Source: Streptomyces sp. SS1-1 (GTDB lineage Bacteria > Actinomycetota > Actinomycetes > Streptomycetales > Streptomycetaceae). Taken from it: a DNA stretch of 64,000 nucleotides. Shown piece by piece: positions 17,431 to 26,355 of the stretch (its first letter is position 1; the number at the start of each line of letters is the position of its first letter). Under the pieces are notes generated by a model, which had not been told where the DNA came from, ran no database searches, and saw only the letters and a list, made by a program, of their open reading frames with translations. The DNA is taken from positions 3,264,501 to 3,328,500 of the forward strand of contig NZ_WBXN01000004.1 in the NCBI RefSeq assembly GCF_008973465.1, written 5' to 3'. Both the position numbers and the translations under genes were made by a program.

Positions 17431-19225
17431 TCACCCCGCCCGTCTGTGCTGTTTGGGACGAGATCGTTTCTCTACGTACATCCGCTCGTCGGCGGACTTC
17501 AACACTTCGTCCGCGGTCATTCCGCAGTGTGCCCATCCGATGCCGAAACTGGCGCCGACGCGCACGGCCCGTCCCTCGGCCCGTATGGGCTGGATGATCT
17601 CGTTGCGCAGCCGGACGGCGAGGTCCTGGGCGTCGGCCCGGCCGAGCCCGTCGGCGAGGATCACGAACTCGTCGCCGCCGAGCCGGGCGACCGTGTCGCC
17701 GTCGCGGACGCCCCGGGTCAGCCGCCGGGCCACCTCGATGAGAACCGCGTCACCCGCGTTGTGCCCGAACCGGTCGTTGATCGACTTGAAGCCGTCGAGG
17801 TCGCAGAAGAGCACCGCGAGGCCCTTCGTGCCGTCGTCGCGCTCGGACTCCTCCGGCGCGACGGTGTGCACATGGTGGTCGTAGGCGTCCAGCGCGGCCG
17901 AGCCGGGGAAGTCGAAGCCGTGCCCGTTGGCGTCGAAGACGGCCGGGTGCCCGTAGGCGGCGTCCGTGGACTCCAGCGCGCCCGCGTGCGCCTGGCGCTT
18001 GCACAGCCGGGCGGACAGGCGTGAGCGCAGCTCCGCCGAGTTCGGCAGGCCGGTGAGCGAGTCGTGGGAGGCGCGGTGGGCGAGCTGGAGCTCGCGGCGC
18101 TTGCGCTCCTCGATGTCCTCGACGTGGGTGAGCAGGAAGCGCGGGCCGTCGGCGGCGTCCGCGACGACGCTGTTGCGCAGGGAGACCCAGACGTAGGTGC
18201 CGTCCCGGCGGGCGAGCCGCAGCTCGGCCCGGCCGCCCTCGGCGGAGGTGCGCAGCAGGGTGCCGATGTCCTCGGGGTGGACCAGGTCGGAGAAGGAGTA
18301 GCGGCGCATCGCGGAGGCCGGGCGGCCGAGCAGCCGGCACAGGGCGTCGTTGGTGCGCAGGATGCGGCCGTGCTGGTCGCCGCCCATCTCGGCGATGGCC
18401 ATGCCGGAGGGCGCGTACTCGAAGGCCTGCCGGAAGCTCTCCTCGCTGGCCCGCAGCGCCTGCTGGTCGCGCTCGAGGCGGACCAGGGCCCGCTGCATAT
18501 TCGCGCGTAGACGTGCGTTGCTGATGGCGATGGCGGCCTGGAAGGCGTACATCTGGAGCGCCTCGCGCCCCCAGGCGCCGGGCAGCCGGCCGTTGCGCGG
18601 GCGGTCCACGGAGAGCACGCCGATCAGCTCGCCGCACGCGCCGCCGTGCACGCCGGGCGTGTACATCGGGGCGAAGAGGCGGTCGGCGGGGTGCCACTCG
18701 TCCTCGAAGCGGGGCGCGGGGCCCTCCGTGTACCACTGGGGGACGTCGTCGTCGTCGAGGACCCAGCCCTCGGTGTGCGGGATGAAGACGAGGTCGCCCC
18801 AGTGCTCGCCCATGTTCAGGCGGCTGGGGGACGTCGTCGTCGTCGAGGACCCAGCCCTCGGTGTGCGGGATGAAGACGAGGTCGCCCCAGTGCTCGCCCA
18901 TGTTCAGGCGGCGCTCCCAGGAGTCGCGGGAGCCGACGCGGCCGGTGATGAGGGCCTCGGCGGCCGGGTTCCCGGCGAAGGCGGCGACCACGAGGTCGCC
19001 GTCGGGACGCACCAGGTTGACGCAGGCGAGTTCGTAGCCGAGGCCGTTGACGACGCCGTCGGCGACGGTCTGGAGGGTGTCGGCCAGGCTGCGAGCCGTG
19101 TTCATGTCAGCCATGACCTGGTGCAGTCGCCGCAGGGTCGCAAGACGGACGTACGGTTCCGACTCGGTCTCCATGCTCGCCCTCCCCCCGAGACCTCGCA
19201 GCGCTTCAAGGGTGCTCTTCGGCAT
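17431..19225 (-). pseudogene. cdgB: CdgB-like GAF-PAS-GGDEF diguanylate cyclase, frameshifted by an 88-bp duplication
   Basis: Removing one copy of the exact 88-bp tandem repeat (18736-18911) restores one frame of about 568 residues. It holds an N-terminal GAF domain, a PAS/PAC domain ('ESFRQAFEYAPSGMAIAEMG' and after) and a GGDEF domain with intact 'RLGGDEF' and an RDGD inhibitory site five residues before it. With the duplication, the protein from the ATG at 19225 (ribosome site AAGGA) is correct for 134 residues, then runs out of frame. The downstream part remains open as a 460-codon frame from ATG 18813 and could still make a GAF-truncated PAS-GGDEF enzyme. It matches CdgB, a c-di-GMP synthase controlling development in S. 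coelicolor. Confidence 0.88.
18736..18911. repeat. exact tandem duplication, 2 x 88 bp, inside cdgB
   Basis: 18736-18823 and 18824-18911 are identical. 88 is not a multiple of three, so the second copy shifts the frame. The lack of any divergence means the event is very recent, or is an assembly or culture artefact. Confidence 0.95.
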
Positions 19226-19305
19226 ATCGTCCTTGCTGGGTTCCCCGCCACTGAATCACAGCGCGCTGCCCACTCGGTACACAGGGTCAACAATTAATGC
19301 CCCTT

Positions 19306-19319
19306 GTGACTCAAGTCAC
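19306..19319. promoter_or_regulatory. palindrome upstream of cdgB, candidate BldD site
   Basis: GTGACT-CA-AGTCAC lies 81 bases upstream of the cdgB start. BldD sites carry GTGA...TCAC-type half-sites, and BldD is a known regulator of cdgB, so this is a candidate; spacing does not perfectly match the published box. Confidence 0.45.
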
Positions 19320-19500
19320 AGAGAAACATGAACAATTGACCGGCGTTTCTGCGTTTTTCCTGTGTGTTCACAGAACGCGAACCCGGGGGTGTGTGGAGGT
19401 GCCGCGAAACACCCCGGAAGACGGTAGGGCGCGAGTCCTAGGTCCGTTCTCGTCCGCAGGCCCGATGTGCCCGTACCGGGGCCGACATTAGCGTTTCCCC

Positions 19501-20100
19501 GTGCAGAACTTCACCACTCCCACGCAGCCCGTCACCGCCGTCCTCCCCGCGTCCCGCGGCCCCCACGGGCATGCTGAGGGAGTGAGCAACGACGAGTTCC
19601 GCGCCGCCATGTCGCGGCTGGCCGCGGGTGTGGTGCTGGTGACCGCGCTGGAGCCGCCCCTGGACCCCGGCGACCCGCACGCACCCGCCGGCGAGGACGT
19701 CGGGATGACGGCCACCGCGTTCCTGTCGGTGTCCCTGGACCCGCCGTTGGTGCTGGTCAGCCTGCGAGAGGGCTCCCGCATGGACGACCTGCTGGACGAG
19801 CAGCCGCTGTGGGCGGTCTCCGTCCTCGCCGAGAGCCAGCGGCACATCGCGGGCCGCTTCGCCATGAAGGGCCGGGTCAGCGACCGGCTGCTCTTCGCCG
19901 ACATCCCGTACACCCGTGGCATCGAGACGGGCGCCCCGCTGGTGGGCGGCGCGCTCGCCACGCTGGAGTGCCGCACCGAGCAGCGTGTGACGGCGGGCGA
20001 CCACACCCTCGTCATCGGCCGGGTCCTGACGGCCTCGCTGCCGAGTCCGGACGGCGGCCCGCTGACGTATTTCCGGGGCCGTTACCGGCAGTTGAGGTGA
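19501..20100 (+). CDS. flavin reductase-like FMN-binding protein
   Basis: A 199-residue split-barrel flavoprotein. 'FRAAMSRLAAGVVLVTALE' near residue 33, 'GMTATAFLSVSLDPPLVLVSL' split across residues 68-88 and 'FRGRYRQLR' at the C-terminus are typical of flavin reductase-like proteins that supply reduced flavin to monooxygenases or reduce substrates with NAD(P)H. No monooxygenase is adjacent. The GTG at 19501 is used; a second GTG at 19582 (MSNDEF) fits the conserved start better but has a cramped ribosome site, so the first 27 residues are uncertain. Confidence 0.85.
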   Translation: MQNFTTPTQPVTAVLPASRGPHGHAEGVSNDEFRAAMSRLAAGVVLVTALEPPLDPGDPHAPAGEDVGMTATAFLSVSLDPPLVLVSLREGSRMDDLLDEQPLWAVSVLAESQRHIAGRFAMKGRVSDRLLFADIPYTRGIETGAPLVGGALATLECRTEQRVTAGDHTLVIGRVLTASLPSPDGGPLTYFRGRYRQLR

Positions 20101-20176
20101 TCTCCACGCGCGATGAGCGGGCGCGGCGGAGGAAATTCCCGCGCCCGCGGAAGATCGCGCGGCTTACCCTCCCGGG

Positions 20177-20692
20177 ATGACACCGCACACTTCCTCGCCG
20201 CGACTCGAAAAGATCACACCTGGAAATCTCGAGTCCGCCACGGGCATACGGGTCCGTCCCGACCAGGAACACGCGGTGACCCCCGTGGTCGAGTCCCTCG
20301 CCGAGGCGTACGTCCATCCCGTCGGCGTGGCCTGGCCGCGGCTGATCATGGACGGGGAGCGCCCGGTCGGCTTCCTGATGGCGTTCCTCGACATCGACTG
20401 GCGCGGCGACGGCGGGAGCGTGCGCCGCTCGGGGCTGTGGCGGCTGAACATCGACGCGAGCGAGCAGGGCCGGGGCTACGGCCGGTTCGCGGTCGCGAGC
20501 GTGGCCGCCGAGATCCGCCGGCGCGGCGGCGACGAGCTGTACGTCACCTGGCACCCGGGACCGGACGGCCCCGAGGGCTTCTACCTCGGCCTGGGCTTCC
20601 GGGCGACCGGGGAGACGTCCGGCGACCAGACGGTGGGGGTGCTGGACCTGACGACGGCGAAGCTGGAGGCCGGGTCGGTCCGGGCTTTCTAG
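20177..20692 (+). CDS. GNAT-family N-acetyltransferase
   Basis: A 171-residue acetyltransferase. The acetyl-CoA loop appears as 'SEQGRGYGRFAVASVA' near residue 95, and 'EGFYLGLGFRATGE' near residue 137 is the C-terminal GNAT motif B. 'RPDQEHAVTPVVESLAEAYV' near residue 27 is typical of a spermidine/aminoglycoside-acetyltransferase-like subgroup. Substrate unknown. Its 3' end overlaps the convergent arfB-like gene by four bases. Confidence 0.88.
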   Translation: MTPHTSSPRLEKITPGNLESATGIRVRPDQEHAVTPVVESLAEAYVHPVGVAWPRLIMDGERPVGFLMAFLDIDWRGDGGSVRRSGLWRLNIDASEQGRGYGRFAVASVAAEIRRRGGDELYVTWHPGPDGPEGFYLGLGFRATGETSGDQTVGVLDLTTAKLEAGSVRAF

Positions 20693-21117
20693 CCCCAGTC
20701 CCGCCCGGAGCGGCCGCGCTTGGTCTGGGCGCGCTGCTTCTTCTGCTGCAGGCGGCGCTCGTTGATGCCGCGCGGGACGCGGGTCGGCCGGCGCGGCTTG
20801 GGCGGCGGGGCCGTCGCCTCGGCGAGCAGCGACGCCATCCGCACGGCGGCCGTCTCGCGGTTGCGCCACTGGGAGCGGTGCTCGGAGGACCGTACGGTCA
20901 GGACGCCGTCGACCAGCCGGCCGGCCAGCCGCTCCAGCGCCCGCTGCTTCCACACCTCGGGCAGCGCCTCGGTCGCCGCGAGGTCGAAGCGCAGCTCGAC
21001 CTGCGAGTCGCTGGTGTTGACGTGCTGGCCCCCGGGTCCGCCCGAGCGCGAGAAACGCCACATGAGCTCGGCCTCCGGGAGGGAGACGGAGCCGCGGATG
21101 ACATGGGGACCGGACAT
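20689..21117 (-). CDS. arfB: peptidyl-tRNA hydrolase ArfB-type ribosome-rescue factor
   Basis: A 142-residue release-factor-like protein. 'SRSGGPGGQHVNTSDSQVEL' near residue 24 contains the catalytic GGQ motif, and the C-terminus is a basic tail ('QQKKQRAQTKRGRSGRD') that enters the empty mRNA channel. It lacks the codon-recognition domain of RF1/RF2. It frees ribosomes stalled on mRNAs without stop codons. ATG 21117 gives the normal start MSGPHVIRG; an ATG three codons earlier is also possible. Confidence 0.92.
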   Translation of the reverse strand: MSGPHVIRGSVSLPEAELMWRFSRSGGPGGQHVNTSDSQVELRFDLAATEALPEVWKQRALERLAGRLVDGVLTVRSSEHRSQWRNRETAAVRMASLLAEATAPPPKPRRPTRVPRGINERRLQQKKQRAQTKRGRSGRDWG

Positions 21118-21309
21118 GCCGTCCATGGTCGCGCGCCCGTCCCGTCCACGTCACGCGAATATCGGCGGCGCCGACGGCGGCGGTTGCCCCCTGCGGGCGT
21201 TCTTCGGCAAAGAAAGTAAAGACACCTGGAACTGCGGTACCGCTCCCCGCGTTCATAGGGGTAGCTGTAGCTTCTAGCCGTACCGCAACGAGGGAAGGGA
21301 CTCCCAACA

Positions 21310-21885
21310 ATGGCTGTAAGCCTGTCCAAGGGTGGCAACGTCTCGCTCACCAAGGAGGCTCCGGGCCTGACCGCCGTCACCGTGGGTCTCGGCTGGGACG
21401 TCCGCACCACCACCGGCACGGACTTCGACCTCGACGCCTCGGCGATCGCGGTCAACACCCAGGGCAAGGTCTACTCGGACGCCCACTTCGTCTTCTTCAA
21501 CAACAAGCAGACGCCGGACAGCACCATCGTCCACACCGGTGACAACCGCACCGGCGAGGGCGAGGGCGACGACGAGGCGATCAACGTCAACCTGGCCGGT
21601 CTCCCGGCCGACATCGACAAGATCGTGTTCCCGGTCTCCATCTACGACGCGGAGAACCGCTCGCAGAACTTCGGCCAGGTCCGCAACGCCTACATCCGCA
21701 TCGTCAACCAGGCCGGCGGCGCCGAGATCGCCCGCTACGACCTGTCGGAGGACGCCGCGACCGAGACCGCCATGGTCTTCGGCGAGCTGTACCGCAACGG
21801 GGCGGAGTGGAAGTTCCGTGCCGTCGGCCAGGGTTACGCCTCGGGCCTCGTCGGCATCGCGCAGGACTTCGGCGTGAACGTCTGA
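21310..21885 (+). CDS. terD: TerD-family stress/tellurium-resistance protein
   Basis: A 191-residue TerD protein with the family core: '[17 protein letters not shown]' at the start, '[20 protein letters not shown]' near residue 25, '[14 protein letters not shown]' near residue 86 and '[19 protein letters not shown]' near residue 145. Acidic loops bind calcium. TerD proteins are tied to tellurite and phage stress responses and, in Streptomyces, to calcium-linked differentiation. A Streptomyces-style leader with 'AGGGAAGGGAC' precedes the ATG. It is monocistronic with its own terminator. Confidence 0.96.
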   Translation: MAVSLSKGGNVSLTKEAPGLTAVTVGLGWDVRTTTGTDFDLDASAIAVNTQGKVYSDAHFVFFNNKQTPDSTIVHTGDNRTGEGEGDDEAINVNLAGLPADIDKIVFPVSIYDAENRSQNFGQVRNAYIRIVNQAGGAEIARYDLSEDAATETAMVFGELYRNGAEWKFRAVGQGYASGLVGIAQDFGVNV

Positions 21886-21904
21886 CGGTCCCCCCGCACC
21901 GCCC

Positions 21905-21933
21905 CGAACCCCCCGGCCCCGCCGGGGGGTTCG
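21905..21933 (+). terminator. terminator after terD
   Basis: A perfect 13-bp stem (CGAACCCCCCGGC and its complement) closes a CCC loop 20 bases past the terD stop. Confidence 0.85.
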
Positions 21934-21975
21934 GCGTACCGGGGCGCGCCCCGTCCCCTCCGGTAGGTTGCCCCC

Positions 21976-22935
21976 GTGATCCTCGACCCCCTCCCGCTGA
22001 CCCCCGACCACGACATCCCGGCCCCGCTCCTCACCGAGCTGACGGCCCTCTACGCGTCGAACCGCGCGTTCCAGGCGCTCAGCGGCGACTTCCCCGACCC
22101 GGACGACATCCGGCCGGAGCAGGTCGCGGCGGCCCTGGCCGACGAGCTGGCGGTGCCGGGCGCCGAGGTCCTGCTCGCGCGCAGCGCCGGACGGCTGGTC
22201 GGCGTCGTGATCACCCTCGCCCGGCACCCCGACCCCGAGGACCCCGACCCGTGGATCGGGCTGCTGATGGTGGACGCCTCCGCCCAGCGCCAGGGCCACG
22301 GCACCCGGCTCGCCGCCCTCGTGGAGGAGCGCCTGCGCGCCGAGGGCCGCACCGGCGTCCGCCTCGCCGTCCTCGACGGCAACGCCCCGGCCCTCGCCTT
22401 CTGGACGTCCCTCGGCTACGAGCCGATCGGCCACGGCGAGGACCGCGAGCACGGCCGGCCCTGCACGGTCCTGCGCAAGTCCCTGCCCGGCACCCCGCGG
22501 GCCGTGCTCGAGGGCGGCCGGGTGGCCGTGCTCGACCCCGCCGGGGCGGTGTTCCTCTTCCGCTACGCCGACGACGAGGCCGGCCCGCACTGGGCGCTCC
22601 CGGGCGGCTCTCCGTCCGGCGACGAGACGCCCCGCGAGGCCGCCGCCCGCGAACTGCGCGCGGAGACCGGCTGGACGGACCTGGAGCCGGGCCCCCTCCT
22701 GGCCACCTGGGACCACGACTTCACCCACCAGGGCATCCCCGTCCGGCGCCGGGAGCACATCTACCTGGCGCTGACGGACCGCCGCGAGCCGGCCGGCCCG
22801 CACCTCGGCCCGTCCGGCGACATCCTCGGCTGGCACTGGTGGACCGCCCCCGAACTCCTCGCGCCCACCGAGCCGTTGTGGCCCCCGGACCTGGCCCGGT
22901 TGCTGGCCGCGTACGGCGCGGACGGGGACGCCTGA
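21976..22935 (+). CDS. GNAT acetyltransferase fused to a Nudix hydrolase domain
   Basis: A 319-residue two-domain protein. Residues 45-175 are a GNAT domain with the acetyl-CoA loop 'AQRQGHGTRLAAL' and 'NAPALAFWTSLGYEPIG'. Residues 180-319 are a Nudix domain with box 'GSPSGDETPREAAARELRAE' followed by TGW. Against GX5EX7REUXEEXGU the first Glu of the EE pair is Ala, so one metal ligand is missing and hydrolase activity is doubtful or altered. A GTG start at 21976 with a weak ribosome site is used. The neighbouring small gene starts six bases on. Confidence 0.9.
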   Translation: MILDPLPLTPDHDIPAPLLTELTALYASNRAFQALSGDFPDPDDIRPEQVAAALADELAVPGAEVLLARSAGRLVGVVITLARHPDPEDPDPWIGLLMVDASAQRQGHGTRLAALVEERLRAEGRTGVRLAVLDGNAPALAFWTSLGYEPIGHGEDREHGRPCTVLRKSLPGTPRAVLEGGRVAVLDPAGAVFLFRYADDEAGPHWALPGGSPSGDETPREAAARELRAETGWTDLEPGPLLATWDHDFTHQGIPVRRREHIYLALTDRREPAGPHLGPSGDILGWHWWTAPELLAPTEPLWPPDLARLLAAYGADGDA

Positions 22936-22941
22936 CCCGTC

Positions 22942-23406
22942 ATGGACTGGACGACCCTCGCCGCCACCGCCCTGGGCGCCTTCGTCGGCGTCGGCTCAAC
23001 CCTCCTCGCCGACCGCGTCCGTTGGCGCCGCGACCGGGCCGACCGCACCCGGCAGGAGCGCCGGCAGATCTACGTCACCGTCCTCACCACGTACCGCCTG
23101 GCCTACGAGGACATGCGGGAGGCGGCCCTGTCCGGCGACGGCCGGGAGCGTGCGGCGGCCGTACGCCGGGCGTTCCGGTCGTCGGGCTGCGACGAGGCCC
23201 GTGAGAGCGCCCTGCTGTGCGCGCCGCAGGCGAGGGCCGACGCCCTGGAGTCGGTGTACGCGACCCTGCGCGACCTCCAGGACGCCTTCGCCACCGGCGA
23301 CCCGCCGCTGGACTCCCCCGCGATGCAGGAGCTGCGCCTCAAGCACGCGGAGGCCGTGTGGGCGGCACGGGCGGCGATACGGGCGGACCTGGAGGGCACG
23401 GACTGA
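22942..23406 (+). CDS. hypothetical membrane-anchored protein
   Basis: A 154-residue protein. One hydrophobic segment at residues 6-24 ('LAATALGAFVGVGSTLLAD') is followed by a basic stretch ('RVRWRRDRADRTRQERRQ') and a helical cytoplasmic body with coiled-coil character. This topology recurs in many Streptomyces proteins of unknown role. It follows the GNAT-Nudix gene by six bases, so the two are probably cotranscribed. Confidence 0.75.
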   Translation: MDWTTLAATALGAFVGVGSTLLADRVRWRRDRADRTRQERRQIYVTVLTTYRLAYEDMREAALSGDGRERAAAVRRAFRSSGCDEARESALLCAPQARADALESVYATLRDLQDAFATGDPPLDSPAMQELRLKHAEAVWAARAAIRADLEGTD

Positions 23407-23433
23407 CGGCGGCCGGTCCCGGTGCCGGTGCCG

Positions 23434-24843
23434 TCAGGGGTGCTCGGGCCTGCCCTCCCCGTACAGCCAGTCCCGCCAGATGGGGGTGAAGTCCTCGTCG
23501 GGGGCCGTCCGTTCGACGTAGGACGTGAAGTCCTCGGTGTCCGCGTTGCCGTGGCGGTGCTTCGCCGTCCAGCCCCGCACGAGGGCCCGGAACGCCTTGT
23601 CGCCGACGGTCTGCCGGATCTTGTGGAGCACCATCGCGCCGCGCGAGTACACGGGTTCGTCGGAGATGTGGGCGGCGCCGGACGGCTCGGCGGGCGGGAA
23701 GGACCACAGGTCCTCGTACTCGTCCTCGCCGTGGTCGTAGAGCGCGTCGAAGGTCTCCTGCGCGCTGTCGCCGCCGTGCTCCTCCTCCCACAACCACTCC
23801 GCGTACGTCGCGAAGCCCTCGTTCAGCCACATGTCCCGCCAGCTCTCGGGCGTCACCGAGTCGCCGAACCACTGGTGGGCCATCTCGTGCACCAGCAGCC
23901 CGGTGCCGGGGGTGCCGGGGAAGACGGGCCGGTACTGGGTCTCCAGGGCGTAGTCCGCGTCCCCCTCACCGGCGACGATCACGCCGGTGGAGGAGAAGGG
24001 GTACGGCCCGAACGTCTCCTCGCCCCAGCGCACGACCTCCGGCAGCCGCTCCAGCGCCTTCCCGGCGGGCCCGGCCTCCGAGGGGACGACAGCGGACAGG
24101 ACGGGCAGGTCGTGGCCCGCCGCCGTGCGCACGGTGGACCGGTGAAGGGTGTAGTCGCCGATGGCGAGGGTGGCCAGATACGAGGCCATGGGCTCGGCCG
24201 AACGCCAGTGGAAGGCCGTACGGCCGCCGGTGGTGCGCCGCTCCGCGAGCTCCCCGTTGGACACCACCTCGGTCCCCTCCGGCACGCTCACGGTGATGTC
24301 GTAGAGCGCCTTGTCGGACGGGTGGTGGTTGCCGGGGAACCACGCCATGGACCCGGTCGGCTCCCCCAGCGCGAGCGCCCCGCCCCCGGCGGTGCGCAGC
24401 CAACCCTCCTCGGAGCCGTCCGGGTCGGTGAGCGTCCGGGGGGTGCCGGAGTAGTGGACGACGGTCCGGAAGGTCTGGCCGGCGTCGAGTTCGTCGTGCG
24501 GCCGCACGACCAGTTCCTGCCCGTTGCGGCTGAAGCGGGCGGGGCGGCCCTCCACCTCGACCCGTTCGACGTCCAGTCCGCTCAGGTCCAGGTCGAAGGC
24601 GGACAGGTCCTGCCCCGCGCGCGCGGTGATCTCGGCGGTGCCGGCGAGGTGCCGCCCGGCGGGGTCGTAGGACAGGTCGAGGGCGTAGTGGCGCACGTCG
24701 TAGCCGCCGTTGCCGGCCTTGGGGAAGTACGGGTCGCGCACGCCCGGGCCGCCGGGGGTGCCGTCGACTCCGCCGCACGCCGTGAGGGCGACGGCGAGCA
24801 GGGCGCTCAGGACGGCGGGGACGGCCGCCGCGGTACGGGACAC
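23434..24843 (-). CDS. M1-family zinc metallopeptidase, lipoprotein
   Basis: A 469-residue aminopeptidase-type protein. A signal with lipobox 'ALTAC' near residue 23 suggests membrane anchoring outside the cell. The M1 fold starts with 'YDVRHYALDLSYDP'. The zinc site is 'HEMAHQWFGD' with the third ligand in 'WLNEGFATYAEW'. The usual exopeptidase GAMEN appears altered: 'DADYALETQYRPVFPG' occupies that place, a variation common in actinobacterial M1 lipoproteins. GTG 24843 (MSRTAAAV) is preferred; the open frame to 25485 is a shadow. Confidence 0.93.
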   Translation of the reverse strand: MSRTAAAVPAVLSALLAVALTACGGVDGTPGGPGVRDPYFPKAGNGGYDVRHYALDLSYDPAGRHLAGTAEITARAGQDLSAFDLDLSGLDVERVEVEGRPARFSRNGQELVVRPHDELDAGQTFRTVVHYSGTPRTLTDPDGSEEGWLRTAGGGALALGEPTGSMAWFPGNHHPSDKALYDITVSVPEGTEVVSNGELAERRTTGGRTAFHWRSAEPMASYLATLAIGDYTLHRSTVRTAAGHDLPVLSAVVPSEAGPAGKALERLPEVVRWGEETFGPYPFSSTGVIVAGEGDADYALETQYRPVFPGTPGTGLLVHEMAHQWFGDSVTPESWRDMWLNEGFATYAEWLWEEEHGGDSAQETFDALYDHGEDEYEDLWSFPPAEPSGAAHISDEPVYSRGAMVLHKIRQTVGDKAFRALVRGWTAKHRHGNADTEDFTSYVERTAPDEDFTPIWRDWLYGEGRPEHP

Positions 24844-24876
24844 GTCGGTGATCCTATGAGCGGGAGCCGTGACACC

Positions 24877-25386
24877 ATGCCCAGCGTGCTCGACATCGGC
24901 TACGCCCTCTCCAACCGCTTCCCCGACCCGCCGCAGACGGACTACCGCCGCGCGGACGTCCGCGCCCTGCGCCACGACCTGTTCTGCGGTGACGTCTACC
25001 TCGCCGACACCGAGGCGGACCGGGAGCTGTCCACAGCCTGGGGATGGGTGCCCGTCCTCGACTTCGCGTGGGCGCTGTGCGACATCGTCGAGCGGCTGGA
25101 CCGGGACCCGGCCGGCTCCCGCGCCTCCCGCCCCCAGCACGCGGAGCTGGACTTCACCGAGTCCACGGACCGGATGCTCTTCGAGCGGCGGTTCGGCTGG
25201 GTGGACATCGAGGCGGACTGGATGCCGGCGGAGGAGCCGCCGCTGACCTTCTCGCACGCGGCGCTGCGCCGGGAGGCCCGGGACTTCCTGCACGACCTGC
25301 TCGCCGACCTGATCGACCTGCACGAGGACCTGGGCGAGAACCCGGCGATCTGGACCCTCCAGGCCCGCTTCCCCCGCCTGCCCTGA
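24877..25386 (+). CDS. conserved hypothetical protein
   Basis: A 169-residue acidic protein without signal or membrane segment. The middle reads 'LDFAWALCDIVERLDRDP', the end 'DLIDLHEDLGENPAIWTLQ'. I do not recognise the family. The ATG at 24877 has a GGGAG ribosome site; an upstream ATG at 24856 is possible. It is divergent from the M1 peptidase with only 33 bases between starts. Confidence 0.75.
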   Translation: MPSVLDIGYALSNRFPDPPQTDYRRADVRALRHDLFCGDVYLADTEADRELSTAWGWVPVLDFAWALCDIVERLDRDPAGSRASRPQHAELDFTESTDRMLFERRFGWVDIEADWMPAEEPPLTFSHAALRREARDFLHDLLADLIDLHEDLGENPAIWTLQARFPRLP

Positions 25387-25403
25387 GCCCCGGGGCCCGC
25401 GCC

Positions 25404-25534
25404 CGTCACCCGTCCATGCGCGGCCCCGCCCGCGCCCGACACCTCTCCACACGCAGACCCGCCCGCGACCGACACCCCTCCACACGCAGACCCGCCCGGC
25501 CCGTCACCCCTCCACGCGCAGACCCAGCTGCGCG
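25404..25534. repeat. four imperfect 32-33-bp tandem repeats at the end of the pentapeptide gene
   Basis: Units begin at 25404, 25437, 25470 and 25502, each built on CG[AT]CACCCCTCCACACGCAG plus CCCGCCCG. The unit at 25502 includes the last codons and stop of the pentapeptide-repeat gene, so the others look like duplicated, decayed copies of that gene end. Confidence 0.8.
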
Positions 25535-26214
25535 GCCAGCGCCGGCGCCAGGTCGAGCAGCTGGCCCGTGCTGATCACGGCCCCGGACAGCCGGTCCAGG
25601 CCCGCCGCGATGTCCAGCTCGCCCGCCCCGCGCAGATCCACGTCGGTCAGCGTCGCCCCCGTGAGGTCTGCCCCGCGCAGCGCGCAGTCCACGAACTCCA
25701 CCCGCTCCAGACGGGCGCCCCCGAAGTCCGGCTCGACCAGGACGCAGCCCTCGAAGACGACGTCCCTGAGCTTCGCCTTGCGCAGATTCAGGTAGTCGAT
25801 CTTGCCGCCTCTGACCACCACCCGCTCCCACACGGACCCGTGCGCCTGCGTTCCGCCCAGCCGGGCGTCCAGCACCTCGACGTCCCGCAGCGTCGCCTCG
25901 GCGAGGTCCGTGCCCACCCCGCGCGGCGCGGTGAGCACCGAGTCGAGGACGCGGGCGTACCGCAGCCGCGTCCCGTCCAGCACGCAGCCCCGCAGCGCGC
26001 AGTCCATGAACCTGGCGCCCCCGCCGTCCTGCTCGGAGAGGTCCGCCTCCGGGAACTCCAGCCCGTCGTAGTCGCCGTCCGGCTCCAGCCCGCCGCCCCC
26101 GTACGGCTCCAGCGGCGGCAGCCGCAGCTCCGGCCGCCGCGCGCCCCGTACGTCGCCGCGCCCCGGACCGCCCGCCGCTCCCGCGCCCCTCGCTCTTCTC
26201 GCCATGCGCACCAT
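25504..26214 (-). CDS. pentapeptide-repeat protein
   Basis: A 236-residue protein. After an Arg/Gly-rich N-terminus the sequence folds into A(D/N)LXX-type pentapeptide repeats: 'FPEADLSEQD', 'FMDCALRGCVLDGTRLRYA', 'VEFVDCALRGADLTGATLTD'. The repeats should form a right-handed quadrilateral beta-helix. Some relatives mimic DNA and protect gyrase, but most are unassigned. The start is uncertain between ATG 26214 and ATG 26205. The 3' end lies in the tandem repeat tract. Confidence 0.88.
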   Translation of the reverse strand: MVRMARRARGAGAAGGPGRGDVRGARRPELRLPPLEPYGGGGLEPDGDYDGLEFPEADLSEQDGGGARFMDCALRGCVLDGTRLRYARVLDSVLTAPRGVGTDLAEATLRDVEVLDARLGGTQAHGSVWERVVVRGGKIDYLNLRKAKLRDVVFEGCVLVEPDFGGARLERVEFVDCALRGADLTGATLTDVDLRGAGELDIAAGLDRLSGAVISTGQLLDLAPALAAQLGLRVEG

Positions 26215-26355
26215 GCTGCACCCCGCCACTGACAACGCCCGTCACCTGCGCCGATCCCCGGGGTGTCCGCCGATGTCACATCCCGGGCCGCCCGGTCCGT
26301 CGTACCCGCGGAGGAAGGCCCACGGGCGTACCGAGAGCGAGGGAGACCCCCAGCC

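Noticed and set aside
18824..19225. Separate short GAF protein plus a start inside the shifted 491-codon frame
   Set aside because: The out-of-frame extension is Arg/Pro/Gly-rich shadow sequence; the exact 88-bp repeat explains the break better than two native genes.
25404..25534. CRISPR-like array
   Set aside because: The 33-base units directly abut with no spacers and include the end of a coding gene.
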